DNA of 64,000 nt. Origin: Kalmanozyma brasiliensis GHG001 (taxonomy: Eukaryota; Basidiomycota; Ustilaginomycetes; Ustilaginales). Positions 54,101 through 63,718 of the stretch are shown one piece after another (position 1 is the stretch's first letter; each line of letters opens with the position of its first letter). Location: contig NW_015961960.1 in the NCBI RefSeq assembly GCF_000497045.1, positions 64,853 through 128,852 on the forward strand, given 5' to 3'. The position numbers and the translations under genes are program-made. The notes beneath the pieces were generated by a model, which saw nothing but the letters and a program-made list of their open reading frames with translations, had not been told where the DNA came from and made no database searches.

Positions 54101-55843
54101 GCCACCGTCACCAACCTTCGCGAATCCATCGAGATCAGCCGTCTCGCCGCCGAAGACACGGAAGACGACTCTCTCCGCAAGAAACACCTCCAATCGGCCA
54201 TCCACAACCTGCGCCGCTACTTCCTCCTCATCGTCTTTCAGTCGTACCTCACCCAGACGCGTCCGGATCTGCTGGAGGCCTCACCTAGCTTCCGATCGTT
54301 CGTGACGCGCCAACCGGTGTTCGAGACCATCGCCAAGGAGTTCGACAAGATCGACATCTCGACCATCATGCCGTTGCAGAAGGTGGATGCGAGCGATGGG
54401 ATGGCGCTGTCGGACGAGGTGCAGGAGGTGGTGAGTCATCGATCCGGCAGCATCCTGTCGGCGTATACCATGTTGAAGTCGGATTTCTTCAGTGGAATTT
54501 TGAAGCTGGGTTTGCCGGAGAGGATTGAGGGGATGCCGAACTTGCGGGGGGTGCCGTTGTTGTTGACGCCTCCGACGGCGAATCAGCAGGTGGGGACGCC
54601 GATGACGCCTAAGACGCCGCTCATGATGCACGGTCGGGAGACGTGGGGTTCGGGAATGCCGACCGTGGATGGTCTACGTCGTGGTTTGACGAGAATGGGC
54701 GCCGCTCCGGGTGGACCAGCAAAGGTCGTCTGGACGTCGCTGAGGGAGGAACCCGTGCTGTACGTCAACGGTCGCCCCCACGTCCTTCGCCTCGCCGACC
54801 AGCCTATCACCAACATCGAAGCTACAGGCGTTACCACCGACGTCGTAGAGGGAATGGAGCTGGCACTCAAGAACGACATGCTTCAGGAAGCCGCCCAGCG
54901 CGGAGGCCGCGTGCTGCTGCACGACGAAACCGAGATCCGCCAAGGCGAATTCGATATCATCCCCGTCTGGGAGACCGTTCGCGAAGGAGACGTGCTGACG
55001 CCGCGCGAAGTGTACGAGCTGGTACAGCGTGAGGGGTTCAAGGTGGACTATGCGCGCTTGGCGATTACGGACGAACAGGCGCCCGTACCGGCGGTGTTTG
55101 CGCAGTTGGAAGAACGGGTCATCACAGCGTTGCAGACGGGCAGCGCGTGCGTGTTCAACTGTCAGATGGGGCGAGGGCGCACAACCACGGGTATGGTCAT
55201 TGCAAGCCTCGTATCGACAGTATGGCACTACGGCGATCAATTGGTCGCAAGCTACGAGATGTCCGGCTCACTCATCCTACCTTCGTCCACATCGGACGCT
55301 GGCGATGGCGACGAATCGTTCGGTCAACCTAAGGACAACCTCGATAATCGCGAAGGGGATCTCTGGCTCCAAGGCGAATGGCGGACCATCCTGCAACTCG
55401 TCGGCGTTTTGTCTCACGGTAAGCTCGCAAAGAAACTCACGGATAGGGCAATCGATCGCATGGAAGCAGTCCAAAACCTGCGCAAGGCGATCTACGACTC
55501 GAAGCTCCGCGCGGACAATGCCGAGCCTGGTACGAAGAAGCATACGCATCTCACGACTGTTTTTACGAACTACCTCCAGCGGTATGGATATCTGATCACG
55601 TTCGCCAACTATCTGTTGGAGAAGAGCGAGGCGGATGGGTTCGTGCCGTTGTTCAGCGGATTGGGCGGGTCGGCGATGGCGGTCGAAGAGGAGACAAAGG
55701 GAAACAGGGGAAGGAGCGAGTCCATGTCGAGCAGTTTGTCGAGCTCGATGCTGGTCGAGGGGAGGAGGTTCCCAAGCTTCCTCGGTTGGTTGCAACCCAG
55801 ACGCGAGATTGGCAACATTCTCGGTCGCGATCGACTCGAGTGA
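51128..55843 (+). CDS. Paladin-like protein with three PTP-type phosphatase modules
   Basis: A 1571-residue intronless protein made of three related modules. Each has a conserved segment with the pattern W-x-x-x-R-E-E-P-x-x-Y-V-x-G-[R/K]-P (CTREEPVIYVGGRPFVLR, NLREEPIVYVNGKPYCLR, SLREEPVLYVNGRPHVLR) and a phosphatase loop CX5R: CGIGFTR (Cys about 364), CQLGRGR (about 867) and CQMGRGR (about 1345). Segments GSVLTRGLILKTDHF, GIVLRPFTLLKCDIW and GSILSAYTMLKSDFF mark the module starts. This is the organisation of animal paladin (PALD1) and of PTP-like inositol polyphosphatases; the GxGRT loop is phytase-like. The start is the ATG of MASTQSPQHAV at 51128. All three Cys and Arg residues are kept, so all three loops could be active. 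Substrate (inositol phosphate or phospholipid) is inference. Convergent with HIS1, 122 bp between stops. Confidence 0.87.
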   Translation: MASTQSPQHAVQDAFATGLGDNADVPALASPLPEPQDKVDQPSLGIGRPSIGLGSQPSSSSSSSRAVKSNLLGADGFGSLGAALWAQREESVVRNRQGSVLTRGLILKTDHFAGGARQSHLNLHLQGAPNFRKADCSLEVYGVAQPTITGLKTILSVLNARPVKENNGSQSFELRLPSRSATASSSSPPFASPDISSPAAQTSGASAGANNRKPSARLEKPRRCVWVCTREEPVIYVGGRPFVLREAERPVSTFSLSMRADNLEAIESRLKQDILRESSKHGGLLMVHEETATGSIAPTWIAVDDASVHTVREVWERVKAEGWRVDYHRIPIAEDQAIENNYLDAYTQVIKDLDPRETSLVANCGIGFTRTTFAMVAAVILRRKQMLLLGHEDPFAHISEQQKSPLQTPNNGTPHSGVARSLRQANEQQAQNLSLLRLIRVLNVSLSTRDSQSTIEILLSNPALLESLRKANSGDYGVIRQLAGLLDEGLENKAVVDVAIDCCAHVTNLRETILSSRIRYSTDALDEAQATLHLEKAAKSLEKYFFLVAFASYVGATKAATFQHRFANWLKNRAEIWRGIQLIRSKGRRLYFFDPVGDLRILSGGKAGELVATSDKLQSRFGEVSGQGAQVPGDEFADYVIRNRAGIVLRPFTLLKCDIWRKFIERNAGLPIRGTVNFRRIPGSNIFATGQPTVDGIRNVLAALQEHYASKTDASSYPTRNVTWINLREEPIVYVNGKPYCLRQKGMSLRNIKAYSGINWDRLLLLEDRLKNDVVNELATGEGRLLLHTETSDGTVIPIWEEATPADVDTLQEIMTNLGTELKQDVQLRFRRIPMTAEKPPDFSDISELLSTVLQANVERQPIVLNCQLGRGRSTMTAALILMIAKWLQQGQSKLQEIHGESGDAPHHTNGDDSDGLRPSVSAHDSGSATPSARDTVHADLLDDNPITASSDENLPSKRPPLSYHVINSLLRVIPRGLEVKKMVDEAIDQCATVTNLRESIEISRLAAEDTEDDSLRKKHLQSAIHNLRRYFLLIVFQSYLTQTRPDLLEASPSFRSFVTRQPVFETIAKEFDKIDISTIMPLQKVDASDGMALSDEVQEVVSHRSGSILSAYTMLKSDFFSGILKLGLPERIEGMPNLRGVPLLLTPPTANQQVGTPMTPKTPLMMHGRETWGSGMPTVDGLRRGLTRMGAAPGGPAKVVWTSLREEPVLYVNGRPHVLRLADQPITNIEATGVTTDVVEGMELALKNDMLQEAAQRGGRVLLHDETEIRQGEFDIIPVWETVREGDVLTPREVYELVQREGFKVDYARLAITDEQAPVPAVFAQLEERVITALQTGSACVFNCQMGRGRTTTGMVIASLVSTVWHYGDQLVASYEMSGSLILPSSTSDAGDGDESFGQPKDNLDNREGDLWLQGEWRTILQLVGVLSHGKLAKKLTDRAIDRMEAVQNLRKAIYDSKLRADNAEPGTKKHTHLTTVFTNYLQRYGYLITFANYLLEKSEADGFVPLFSGLGGSAMAVEEETKGNRGRSESMSSSLSSSMLVEGRRFPSFLGWLQPRREIGNILGRDRLE

Positions 55844-55965
55844 CGACGCACTCTTCGGGAAAAATGGAATGGACACGCACTCCTCAATCCACACTCGCAC
55901 TTGCTGATCACACGATGTGTGCTTTGAATGTTGTGAACATTGCCGTGTGTGTGTGCGGGGCCCGT

Positions 55966-56928
55966 CTAAACACGGCAGTTGTTGATGCCGACAATGAGGA
56001 TATCGCTAGCGCCGATGGCCTCGAGACGATCCATGATGGTGGCCACTTCGGCCTTCTTGACCATGCTACTGACGGCGTTCCAGTCTTTTTCCTCGAGGGG
56101 GCTGACGGTCGCCGCGCGTCTCCCTGGGGTGATCTCGAGTGCCTGTGGCAGGTCCTTCTTCTGAACATTGTACTGGCAGAGTACGTACTTGCTTGCTGCG
56201 ATGACACCTCGAATCCTGGCCGTGATCAGACCGATCAACTGCGTATCCGATCTCGGGTGTGGGGTCGAACTCTTGATCAACACGGCTTGGCTAACCAGCA
56301 GGTCGGTCAAGGCGGTGAGGCCGCACGCGCGCATCGTCTCTCCGCTCTCGACCAGATCCACGATGCCATCGGCCAACCCCAACGCGCAGGCTGCTTCGAC
56401 ACTCCCACCGACGTATTCGATCTGCGTCTTGACCTTCTCCTCCCCTTCACCACGGGTGGCATTGACCTTTGCATCGAGCTCATCAAAGTATTTGCCTGCC
56501 AAGTAGTCGAAGCTCGTAGCAACCTTTTTGCCCACTAGATCCTCGACGTTGGTCAACCCCTTGGCTTTGTTCGCTGGCAACGCCGGATCGGGGATCTGCA
56601 CCGACAACGAACACTTTCCAAAACCCAATTGCAACTCCTCGCTGATCAAACTCGATACTCGAGCACCAGCTTCCGCAACCATATCCTGTCCCGTAATGCC
56701 GAGATCCACATTGCCCTCCCCGACAAAGCGCGGGATGTCTGCAGCGGGGAGGAAGACGAGTGCAATGGGTAGGTTTTGCACGAGGGCTACATCGAGTCGG
56801 TGCGCACGCTTGAATTGGATGTCGGCACCGGCGAGGATCTCAAGACACTTTTCGTACAACCGACCCTTTTTCGGGATGGCAAACAGCAATCGGCCGTTGA
56901 GGTTTTCTGCGCTGAGCAGGTTGGACAT
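55966..56928 (-). CDS. his1: ATP phosphoribosyltransferase (HIS1), first step of histidine synthesis
   Basis: Cytosolic enzyme that condenses ATP with PRPP to give phosphoribosyl-ATP. 320 residues, one exon, a usual length for the long (hexameric) form. The start MSNLLSAENLNGRLLFAIPKKGRLYEK is followed by the HisG signature around VGEGNVDLGITGQDMVAE and by the PRPP-binding EYVGGSVEAACALGLADGIVDLVESGETMRACGL. The C-terminal regulatory domain, from IAASKYVLCQYN, includes LEITPGRRAATVSPL and KKAEVATIMDRLEAIGASDILI and would mediate feedback inhibition by histidine. A Gcn4-type site is found in the promoter. Confidence 0.97.
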   Translation of the reverse strand: MSNLLSAENLNGRLLFAIPKKGRLYEKCLEILAGADIQFKRAHRLDVALVQNLPIALVFLPAADIPRFVGEGNVDLGITGQDMVAEAGARVSSLISEELQLGFGKCSLSVQIPDPALPANKAKGLTNVEDLVGKKVATSFDYLAGKYFDELDAKVNATRGEGEEKVKTQIEYVGGSVEAACALGLADGIVDLVESGETMRACGLTALTDLLVSQAVLIKSSTPHPRSDTQLIGLITARIRGVIAASKYVLCQYNVQKKDLPQALEITPGRRAATVSPLEEKDWNAVSSMVKKAEVATIMDRLEAIGASDILIVGINNCRV

Positions 56929-57674
56929 GATGAAGCCCTGCGAGATGTGTTCGATGGAGTAGGTGCGGAGTGCTGTCGAGCACGTTGGTCTGTGATGTGC
57001 GTCGAGGTCGTCGATGTGAGATTGCGAGTGGTTGATGGAAGAGCGATGGTGTTGGAGAGGGAGACAACGAAAGGTGTTGGTTGAGAGTGCTCAAGAAGAT
57101 CTGCATGCCCAATTTCTTCCAGCCAGTCGGCGAAATCGGGCCAAGCACGCAAGAAATTTGGCCCTTATCATCGAGCAAAAAGGGCGCAGATCGGCGCCCA
57201 CGCTTCGAGTCACTGCGTGCACGTGCCGGTGAAAAAATCAACCCAACGCTCTCGGCCAACTCCGACATGAGAAGAAATGCTTAGCCGGACCGGCTCTCGA
57301 CATGTTGATGCTGGCTTTCCATCTAAGCCGTGCAGCGGACGCAGAGTGAAGCGCTCAGAAGCTGCGATGCGAAACATGCACGCGTTCAATGAAGGGTGAT
57401 GGATGGCTCTGCTTTGTAGCTCTCAACACGCACGATCACCAGGAGCCGCAGCTTGACAGAAAGAAAGTGATGCGAAACGATTGTATGCATTGAATGCTGA
57501 CGTGTCCAGGAATCTGCGTTTCCTTGCACGAGGACCGAGCTGGCGACTCGCAAGCAGCGATGCTAGCGAAATGCATGTGCGTTGAGTGGTGGACAGGCCA
57601 CGGCTGTGTTCCGTACTCTGCGAGGTTTGCTGGACGAAGCGGCTTGGTCGGAAGGAGCGAGGCTGATGCGGCGT
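56929..57674. promoter_or_regulatory. HIS1 promoter and zinc-transporter 3' region
   Basis: 746 bp between two minus-strand genes. Apart from the Gcn4-type site listed separately, I see no gene, TATA box or RNA feature. Confidence 0.35.
57207..57212 (-). promoter_or_regulatory. Gcn4/Cpc1-type site in the HIS1 promoter
   Basis: TGACTC on the minus strand (GAGTCA on plus), about 280 bp upstream of the HIS1 start, is the core of the site used by the general amino-acid control activator. One hexamer is weak evidence, but HIS1 is a classical target. Confidence 0.4.
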
Positions 57675-60458
57675 TCAGTGATGGTGATGGGCGTGACTGT
57701 GGCCGTGGCTGTGATCGTGTCCGTGGCTGTGATCGTGTCCATGCCCGTGCCCATGGCCGTGGTTGTGCCCGTGATCATGCCCGTGTCCATGGTGATCATG
57801 TCCATGATGCCCACACGCCTCGACCCCATCTTCCTCATGCCCCTCCCTAACCACCTTCACCGTCAACTCACCCGCCCTCGCACTCCCTCTCAACCCCTCT
57901 CCCGCACTCAACCCCCTCCCCGCCCCCACACTCACCGCCAACCTCTCCCACGTCCACCTCGTCATCTCCAACACATCCTCATCCTTCGCCCCTTCCCTCA
58001 GCACCACCGTGACGCCCACCACCAGCGCGGCGTTCTTACTCCCGTGGCTCCTCGCGCTGCTTGTCAGCACGCCATCCTGCTGGCTATGCGCCGTCGTCGG
58101 TGGGGTGAGCTGCCACACGTTTGGCGGATGAACATACGCCACCAACGGGTTCGCCTCTACGCCCTTGAGCGCGCGATGAAGCGCCTGAACATGTGGCGAA
58201 TCCCTCGGTGCCGTCTGCAACAACACCTTACCAAGAGCGACAGAGGCGGGATACGCAACGTAGAACATCGCCACGCTCTCCAATCCCGCCAGCACCTTGT
58301 CCAGTGCAGCGATCTGGATGCCGTGCATCGTCAATCCGGCGAACAGCAACGATGATGCGAAGAATAGCACGGTCAAGCTGAACGGGTTGGCCAACAATGC
58401 CAGGAACGGGGATGCCAGCTGGCTGGGACGCATCAACACCGATCCGCTCCTCCCGTGTCTACCCCCAGGTGGACCGGTGGTGGAAGTGCTGATCCCGCAC
58501 GCAGCAACCAACTTGGCATGGTTACCCATAACCATGTTGCTCAACACGCACGCCGCCAACGACAGCGCCAGGAGCAAATTCGGCATCTCGATGCCCACCT
58601 TCTCTGCATGCGCATGCGAATGGTCGTGTCCACTCGCCCCCGATCCCTCGCCCTCCAACAACGCATGTTCCACCGACTCCTTCAACACGTACACGCTCGC
58701 AAAGAGCAGATAGATCGTCTGGACGAAATGCAACAGCGTCGAGACGCGGTGCATTCCATACGGCCTCTTGAGCGCCGTACCGTCGGACTTGGGTGTGCGT
58801 CGACGGAGATCGGACGCGTGCTGCTCCCATTCCACCAACCAGTCCGCCACGGCATTGCCCAAGATACCCATGGCATCAAAGACCACCAGGTACCCCAAAC
58901 CCGTGGCGGATAAAGAATCGACTTCTTGACCCGCCATCCACAGCGCTGCGCCCAGCCCGAAATGCGAGATGCCAAACAGAAGCAGCGGACGCGAGGTCTG
59001 AGGGATGTGGCCGAGCGCAGAGACCGTTCGCGCGTGCAGCGATCGTCGATGCGAATGGGTGTGTGCGTGATCGTGCGAATCGTGCCGATCCCGCACCTCA
59101 GACGGCGACGCATACGAGTGATCCGATGTGTACGACGTCGATGAAGTCGATCGCTCCATTCCGTGCCCACTGTGCTTCATCGTCACCGGGCTGAGTCCCG
59201 CATCGAGCATCGCCACACTGTGACGGTGGTGGTGGCCGCGTCGACTCTTGGTCGGACTTGGAGCGAGATCGTGCGGATGCGAGGCACCGAGCTGCCCCTG
59301 GTTGTTTCCGGTAAGAGCGGCAAAGCTGGCTGATCGAGGCGAGAGCGTAGCCGTGTCGGTGCTGACCGTGATCTGCGGCCGGTTCCCGCTGTTGTTCCGG
59401 CGGTGTGCGCCCGGTTGCTCTTCGCTGCTGGCGTACGAGGTCGAGGCACCTTGGTCAAAGTGGTCGCGCACCTTGGCCTGATCCGCCTCGGCTTCGGCGT
59501 CGGTCCCCGGTCGAGGGAAGAAGACGCTCAGATTGCGACTGTGCACGCGAGAGTGTCTGCGCGAATGCTCGCGTCGTTCGGCAAGCGACATCTTGGAAAC
59601 GTCGACGTTGGAGGTGGCGGAGAGCGAAGCGCCATTGGCAGTCGGGCCGCTGGGGTCGCCGACACTGTCCATGTCTTCGTACAGAGCTGCATCCTCGTCG
59701 TCTGCGTCAGCGCCGTGTTGGTGGTTGTGTGCCGGCTGCTGTGCGTAATCTGACGGTGGCTGGCTCGATGCCGATGTCGACGTGGAAGCGTCTTCGACGG
59801 AAGGAACCATGACAACTACTGTCTCGATCGAGTCGTTCCCACGGCTGGCAGCGACCGATGGCTTTTCGACCTGCTGGGTCGGTGGAGGAGGAGGCGGCTC
59901 TGGGAGCGATCGGATCGAAGAGTTCGAAGACTTCTTCGCCGGTGGCCTGAGCGTGGAAGGATAGGAACCACTCGCGAGCCGGATCGAAGGTGACCTGGAG
60001 AAGCTAGTGTTGGAGCCGTTGCTGAGGGTTCTTGGGCGCGGAGGTGTCGTAGTAGCCTCTGGATCCACGGGAAGCAAGTAGGAGTTGCTCTTCGTAGCAG
60101 CAAAACCGTCGTAGCTGTGCGGTGCGTCCCCTTTCTGATGCGAAGTTGATGCTGTGGGAGATGAGGACCGGGAGGAAGCGGACGAAGGTGGACGCAGATA
60201 GGTCGAGTTCTCGCGATCCTCGTAGTCCTGCTTGATCGACCTGACCGAAAGCTGGGGCGATAGCTTGGGTGCGCTTCCTTTGTTGACTGTCTTGACTGTA
60301 GGTTGTGCGCCGTTTGAGCTCGGGGCAGGCCCGCCGTTGGCGACGTTGGCGAGACGTGATTCGGATAGCACACCGGCGTCGGCAGTTGCTGAGGGATGAT
60401 TGCGGGGTGAAGTTGATCGGTTGAGAGGGAGGTTGGTGGTGCTGGCCGACAATGGCAT
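57675..60458 (-). CDS. zrg17: Zrg17-like CDF zinc transporter with histidine-rich tail
   Basis: Cation diffusion facilitator expected to bring zinc into the ER or Golgi, usually as heteromer with a Msc2/Cis4-type partner. The first ATG is at 60458 (MPLSASTTNLPLN), giving 927 residues; the frame is open 8 codons farther but without ATG. The first 490 residues are Ser/Pro-rich and unstructured. Then six membrane segments follow: LLLFGISHFGLGAALWM, YLVVFDAMGILGNAVADWLV, TLLHFVQTIYLLFASVYV, NLLLALSLAACVLSNMVM, PFSLTVLFFASSLLFAG and AMFYVAYPASVALGKVLL. A His-rich loop (GHDHSHAH) sits between helices 3 and 4. The usual HxxxD metal site of helix 2 is not obvious, as in other Zrg17/ZnT6-type regulatory subunits. 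The last 50 residues are almost all His, Gly, Asp. No intron. Confidence 0.75.
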   Translation of the reverse strand: MPLSASTTNLPLNRSTSPRNHPSATADAGVLSESRLANVANGGPAPSSNGAQPTVKTVNKGSAPKLSPQLSVRSIKQDYEDRENSTYLRPPSSASSRSSSPTASTSHQKGDAPHSYDGFAATKSNSYLLPVDPEATTTPPRPRTLSNGSNTSFSRSPSIRLASGSYPSTLRPPAKKSSNSSIRSLPEPPPPPPTQQVEKPSVAASRGNDSIETVVVMVPSVEDASTSTSASSQPPSDYAQQPAHNHQHGADADDEDAALYEDMDSVGDPSGPTANGASLSATSNVDVSKMSLAERREHSRRHSRVHSRNLSVFFPRPGTDAEAEADQAKVRDHFDQGASTSYASSEEQPGAHRRNNSGNRPQITVSTDTATLSPRSASFAALTGNNQGQLGASHPHDLAPSPTKSRRGHHHRHSVAMLDAGLSPVTMKHSGHGMERSTSSTSYTSDHSYASPSEVRDRHDSHDHAHTHSHRRSLHARTVSALGHIPQTSRPLLLFGISHFGLGAALWMAGQEVDSLSATGLGYLVVFDAMGILGNAVADWLVEWEQHASDLRRRTPKSDGTALKRPYGMHRVSTLLHFVQTIYLLFASVYVLKESVEHALLEGEGSGASGHDHSHAHAEKVGIEMPNLLLALSLAACVLSNMVMGNHAKLVAACGISTSTTGPPGGRHGRSGSVLMRPSQLASPFLALLANPFSLTVLFFASSLLFAGLTMHGIQIAALDKVLAGLESVAMFYVAYPASVALGKVLLQTAPRDSPHVQALHRALKGVEANPLVAYVHPPNVWQLTPPTTAHSQQDGVLTSSARSHGSKNAALVVGVTVVLREGAKDEDVLEMTRWTWERLAVSVGAGRGLSAGEGLRGSARAGELTVKVVREGHEEDGVEACGHHGHDHHGHGHDHGHNHGHGHGHGHDHSHGHDHSHGHSHAHHHH
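57684..57800. repeat. Tandem repeat coding the histidine-rich tail
   Basis: GC-rich degenerate repeats of GTG and CCATG-type triplets, including two copies of an 18-bp unit (GTGGCTGTGATCGTGTCC), which code on the minus strand for repeated HGHDHSHG units. Confidence 0.75.
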
Positions 60459-61332
60459 GGGTACGAGCTTGTGCGCGATCACCTTGAGCTACAAAGTCGA
60501 GATGGGGGGCGGTCGTTCAATCGAGGTAGGGCAAGGCACGTCGTTCGGCTCGCCTTGCGTTTGTTAGACACGACGGTGCCTCGGAGAAGGTGGCTTGGAC
60601 GGATGCGATGCGATGCGAAAGGGAGAATGAAGGATCCAGGAAATGGCTATGCAGAGGGGGTGGACAGGGGACAATGGTGATGAACAGCAAAGGTGGGAAG
60701 AAAGGGTTTGATGTGGGACAAGCATGCGCCGTTGCTGCTGCTGGAATAACTGATGAGGTAGCCTGTCACGCCGCGTTGGCCAAAAAGTGGGCGGCGGTCC
60801 GAGCGAGACAACTGAAGCTTACAACTTGACTTTGGCAGGCACGACCCTTTCTTCTTACTGAAACGAGAGCCGAATGAGCTCGCTGCGAACTCGGAAGTGT
60901 ATGCACCGACTCAAGCTTATCCAAAGAAGACGCCGCGAAATCGACTCACAGAAGGGACGGCAGACACGTTCTTGCCTTCTTGCTGCCGACTTTCTTGGCG
61001 CGTTGGCCGGACAGATGACGCGCACACCGCCTTGACGCCTCTTCTTCTGCAGCCAAAAAGCGTGTCGGTCTCACCTCTTTTTCTTCCTTGATTTTTGGAC
61101 TCACATTTTGAAGTTGGACTTTTGGCGAGGGTCGCAGCGTAATCCTAAACGTATGCTCTCTCCATGCTGGCCAGCTTCGATGAGGAAGAGGGTGCAAATG
61201 AACAAGAGCATTCCATGGAGCAGCAGTACAGTACAGAAAGACAGATGCGAGCGAGAGCAAGAAGGACAAAAGACAGCACGTAGAGACAACACAAGAGCCC
61301 ACCGGGGCGACGACAGCAACAAAGACACCTCG
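60459..61332. promoter_or_regulatory. Zinc-transporter promoter and CaMK 3' region
   Basis: 874 bp between two minus-strand genes. No clear TATA box, gene or RNA feature. A pyrimidine-rich acceptor-like TTTGTAG just before the transporter start could end a 5'-UTR intron, but no matching exon is visible. Confidence 0.35.
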
Positions 61333-62607
61333 CTACTTGCTCGGCGAGCGAAGATGCATATCCTCCAACTTGCCCTCAAGCTTCTCCACCAGCCCTGGCT
61401 CCTTCTTCGGTAGCTTCTCCGACGACCCATCCAAATTTCCTTTCACCGCAGTGCCATCCTCCGAGTCGAAGAACTCGTTGTTTTCCCCGTCCTCCTCGTC
61501 CTCGTCCTCGCTATACAGCTCTCTCTTCGTCGGAGGTGAGATCTTGCCTGCTTCACCCGCGAATGCGTTCGAGCTGTCCGTCGAATCCGACCCGCCCGTT
61601 TGGAGGGACGACTGGCTAGCCGATCGACTTTCCGAGGCGAGCTGGGCAAAGGTGCGGAACTTGGTCGAAGCGCGCACCGCTGCGATGGCCGACTTCCAAC
61701 GCTTGCGGTAATTCTCGCGCAGTCCAGCCGAGATGTCGTGCGTGCCCTGCGTCTCTGCGCTGTGCTCGGTGAGCCAGGGATGCGCCATGCCCTCATCCGC
61801 CGTGATGCGCTTCTTGGGATCCACGGTGAGACACGCCTTGACGAAGTCCTTGGCTTCCTGGCTGACGTTTTTCCAATAGCGGTCGTGGAACTCAATCTTG
61901 CCGCGCTGCGTCTCGGCGGCGAGCGCTGCGGCGTCGTCGGAGCGGAACGGCGTATAGCCGCACAGCATCGTATACGTGATGACGCCCAGACTCCACATGT
62001 CCACCGCCTTGCCGTGACCCTTCTTGGCGAGGATCTCGGGCGCTGCGTAGCCGAAACTGCCGCACACCGAGGTGAGCACCTCGTCGTCGTCCTTCATGTG
62101 CGCCGCAATGCCAAAGTCGACCAGCACCACGTTGGCGTCCTCCTCCTTGGTTCGATACAGGATGTTCTCGGGCTTGATGTCGCGATGCACAATCTTGTGG
62201 TGATGTAGGTATTGGATCGCCGAGAGCACCGAACGAATGGTACGACACGCATCCAGCTCGGTGAACCGCCCGCGAGACAGGATGCGCTCAAACAGCTCGC
62301 CGCCGGTCGCCTCTTCGAAGACCAGGTAGTACTTGTCCTTGCTCTCGAACCAATCCAGAAACTTGACCACGTGCGGCTGGTCCAGACCCTTGAGCACGTT
62401 CATCTCATCCTTGACAATCTCGTCGTGCCCGCGCAGGATACGCTTGCTGATCACCTTGACCGCCACGTTGATGGGCGGATCTGCTGCTTTCCATGTCGCC
62501 GACCTGACAATACCGAAGGTGCCTTCGCCTAGCGTCTTGTTGAACGTGTACTCCTTCTTCTTGACGTACGATTCTGGCTGTTTTGCGAGCGGGTTGTGGA
62601 AAGGCAT
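61333..62607 (-). CDS. cmk1: Calcium/calmodulin-dependent protein kinase, CaMKI type
   Basis: Cytosolic Ser/Thr kinase controlled by calmodulin. The 424-residue product starts [20 protein letters not shown] at an ATG; the frame is open 115 codons farther upstream but with no other ATG. The domain shows the glycine loop GEGTFGIV, lysine in [22 protein letters not shown] and APEIL. The activation loop [16 protein letters not shown] holds the Thr that a CaMK kinase would phosphorylate. After the domain, [25 protein letters not shown] is the autoinhibitory and basic amphipathic calmodulin-binding helix. The tail is Ser-rich then acidic ([19 protein letters not shown]). No intron. The family is sure. 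Confidence 0.95.
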   Translation of the reverse strand: MPFHNPLAKQPESYVKKKEYTFNKTLGEGTFGIVRSATWKAADPPINVAVKVISKRILRGHDEIVKDEMNVLKGLDQPHVVKFLDWFESKDKYYLVFEEATGGELFERILSRGRFTELDACRTIRSVLSAIQYLHHHKIVHRDIKPENILYRTKEEDANVVLVDFGIAAHMKDDDEVLTSVCGSFGYAAPEILAKKGHGKAVDMWSLGVITYTMLCGYTPFRSDDAAALAAETQRGKIEFHDRYWKNVSQEAKDFVKACLTVDPKKRITADEGMAHPWLTEHSAETQGTHDISAGLRENYRKRWKSAIAAVRASTKFRTFAQLASESRSASQSSLQTGGSDSTDSSNAFAGEAGKISPPTKRELYSEDEDEEDGENNEFFDSEDGTAVKGNLDGSSEKLPKKEPGLVEKLEGKLEDMHLRSPSK

Positions 62608-63718
62608 AGTCCGCTGTGAGTCCGAGATCCAGGTCCGTGATCGAGCAGTTGACGAGCAGCGAGAGAGCGCCGAAGTGTGTGGACTTGCAAATCCTTTGAG
62701 GGCAGTAAGATGGATGCGGTCGTGATCCGAGCTGGGCCGTTCGGCTGCTAACGAATGTCCAGGTGTGTCGAGCCAGGGGACATATGCGAGATCCGAGAGA
62801 AGCTTATGAAGGCGAGCGGGCTCGAGGTGGGGCGTTGATAGGAAGAGGCCAGGAACGAGATCGATCAACAACGACACAATGAATGGTAGGAGATATGAGA
62901 GATGATCAAGGGGAAAGGAGGAGCGTGTGTGTGTATGAGTTGTCTGAGTCAAGTCACAGCGGCGGCGGGGTAATCGTTGATGATGCGGTCATCTTTCAAG
63001 AGCCAACAAGGAAATTAGAGCTGCTCTGCTGCCTCAAAATTATTGACCCTGGCGCGCGCATTGGCCAAGTCGCCGTCGGAAAGAGACCGCAGGCTCAGAA
63101 AACTACGAGCCTCTGCTCACCGGATCAGCTGCTCCGGCCTCTCAACTATAAGCAACGGTAGCAAGGAGGTCATGCCGCAGACACATCACATTGCACGCAA
63201 TCACACGACACCGACGCACTCCTTGCCCAGTATCGAGTCGGTGCGGTCCGTCACACTGAGTACGCGTGCGGATGACCCGGCCCAGCAAGGTGGTGAGTAA
63301 TGCGAATCGACTCGCTCCTCACGCGATACGCTCCAAATTCAGATGATTGCCGAACAAAGAACAAGAAGAATTGGTTCAGGGTCCTCCTCTCGCACGCGCC
63401 ATCATCGGATCATCCAACTGTGAGTGACTTTGGCTCTTCTCATTCAACGGTCATACGATCCACCTTCCAAGACCATCACATTGCCGGCTTGTTTCCGATC
63501 ACACCAAATTGGCGTCACGGCACACGGCACAGCCTCTCATCTCAACTCAGGCTCGAGGGAATACGCGCGACCAAGGGTTGCTGTCCGAACAGCCGTCGGA
63601 TCGGATCGGAAAGCATCGCATCAGCCAAGCTCGAATCGGCTTCGGGCCGTGCCGTCCACATTCAGTGAACACTCTCACGGATTGAAACACGTCTCGAGGC
63701 GAGGAAAGTCAAGGCTCC
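62608..63718. promoter_or_regulatory. Divergent promoter region, CaMK and rib7
   Basis: 1.1 kb between diverging starts. No TATA box, gene or RNA that I can support. There is a GT repeat near 62925-62936. Confidence 0.35.

Noticed and set aside
62608..62952. N-terminal extension of the CaMK frame by 115 codons
   Set aside because: No ATG in the extension and no homology; the family N-terminus begins at the ATG at 62607.
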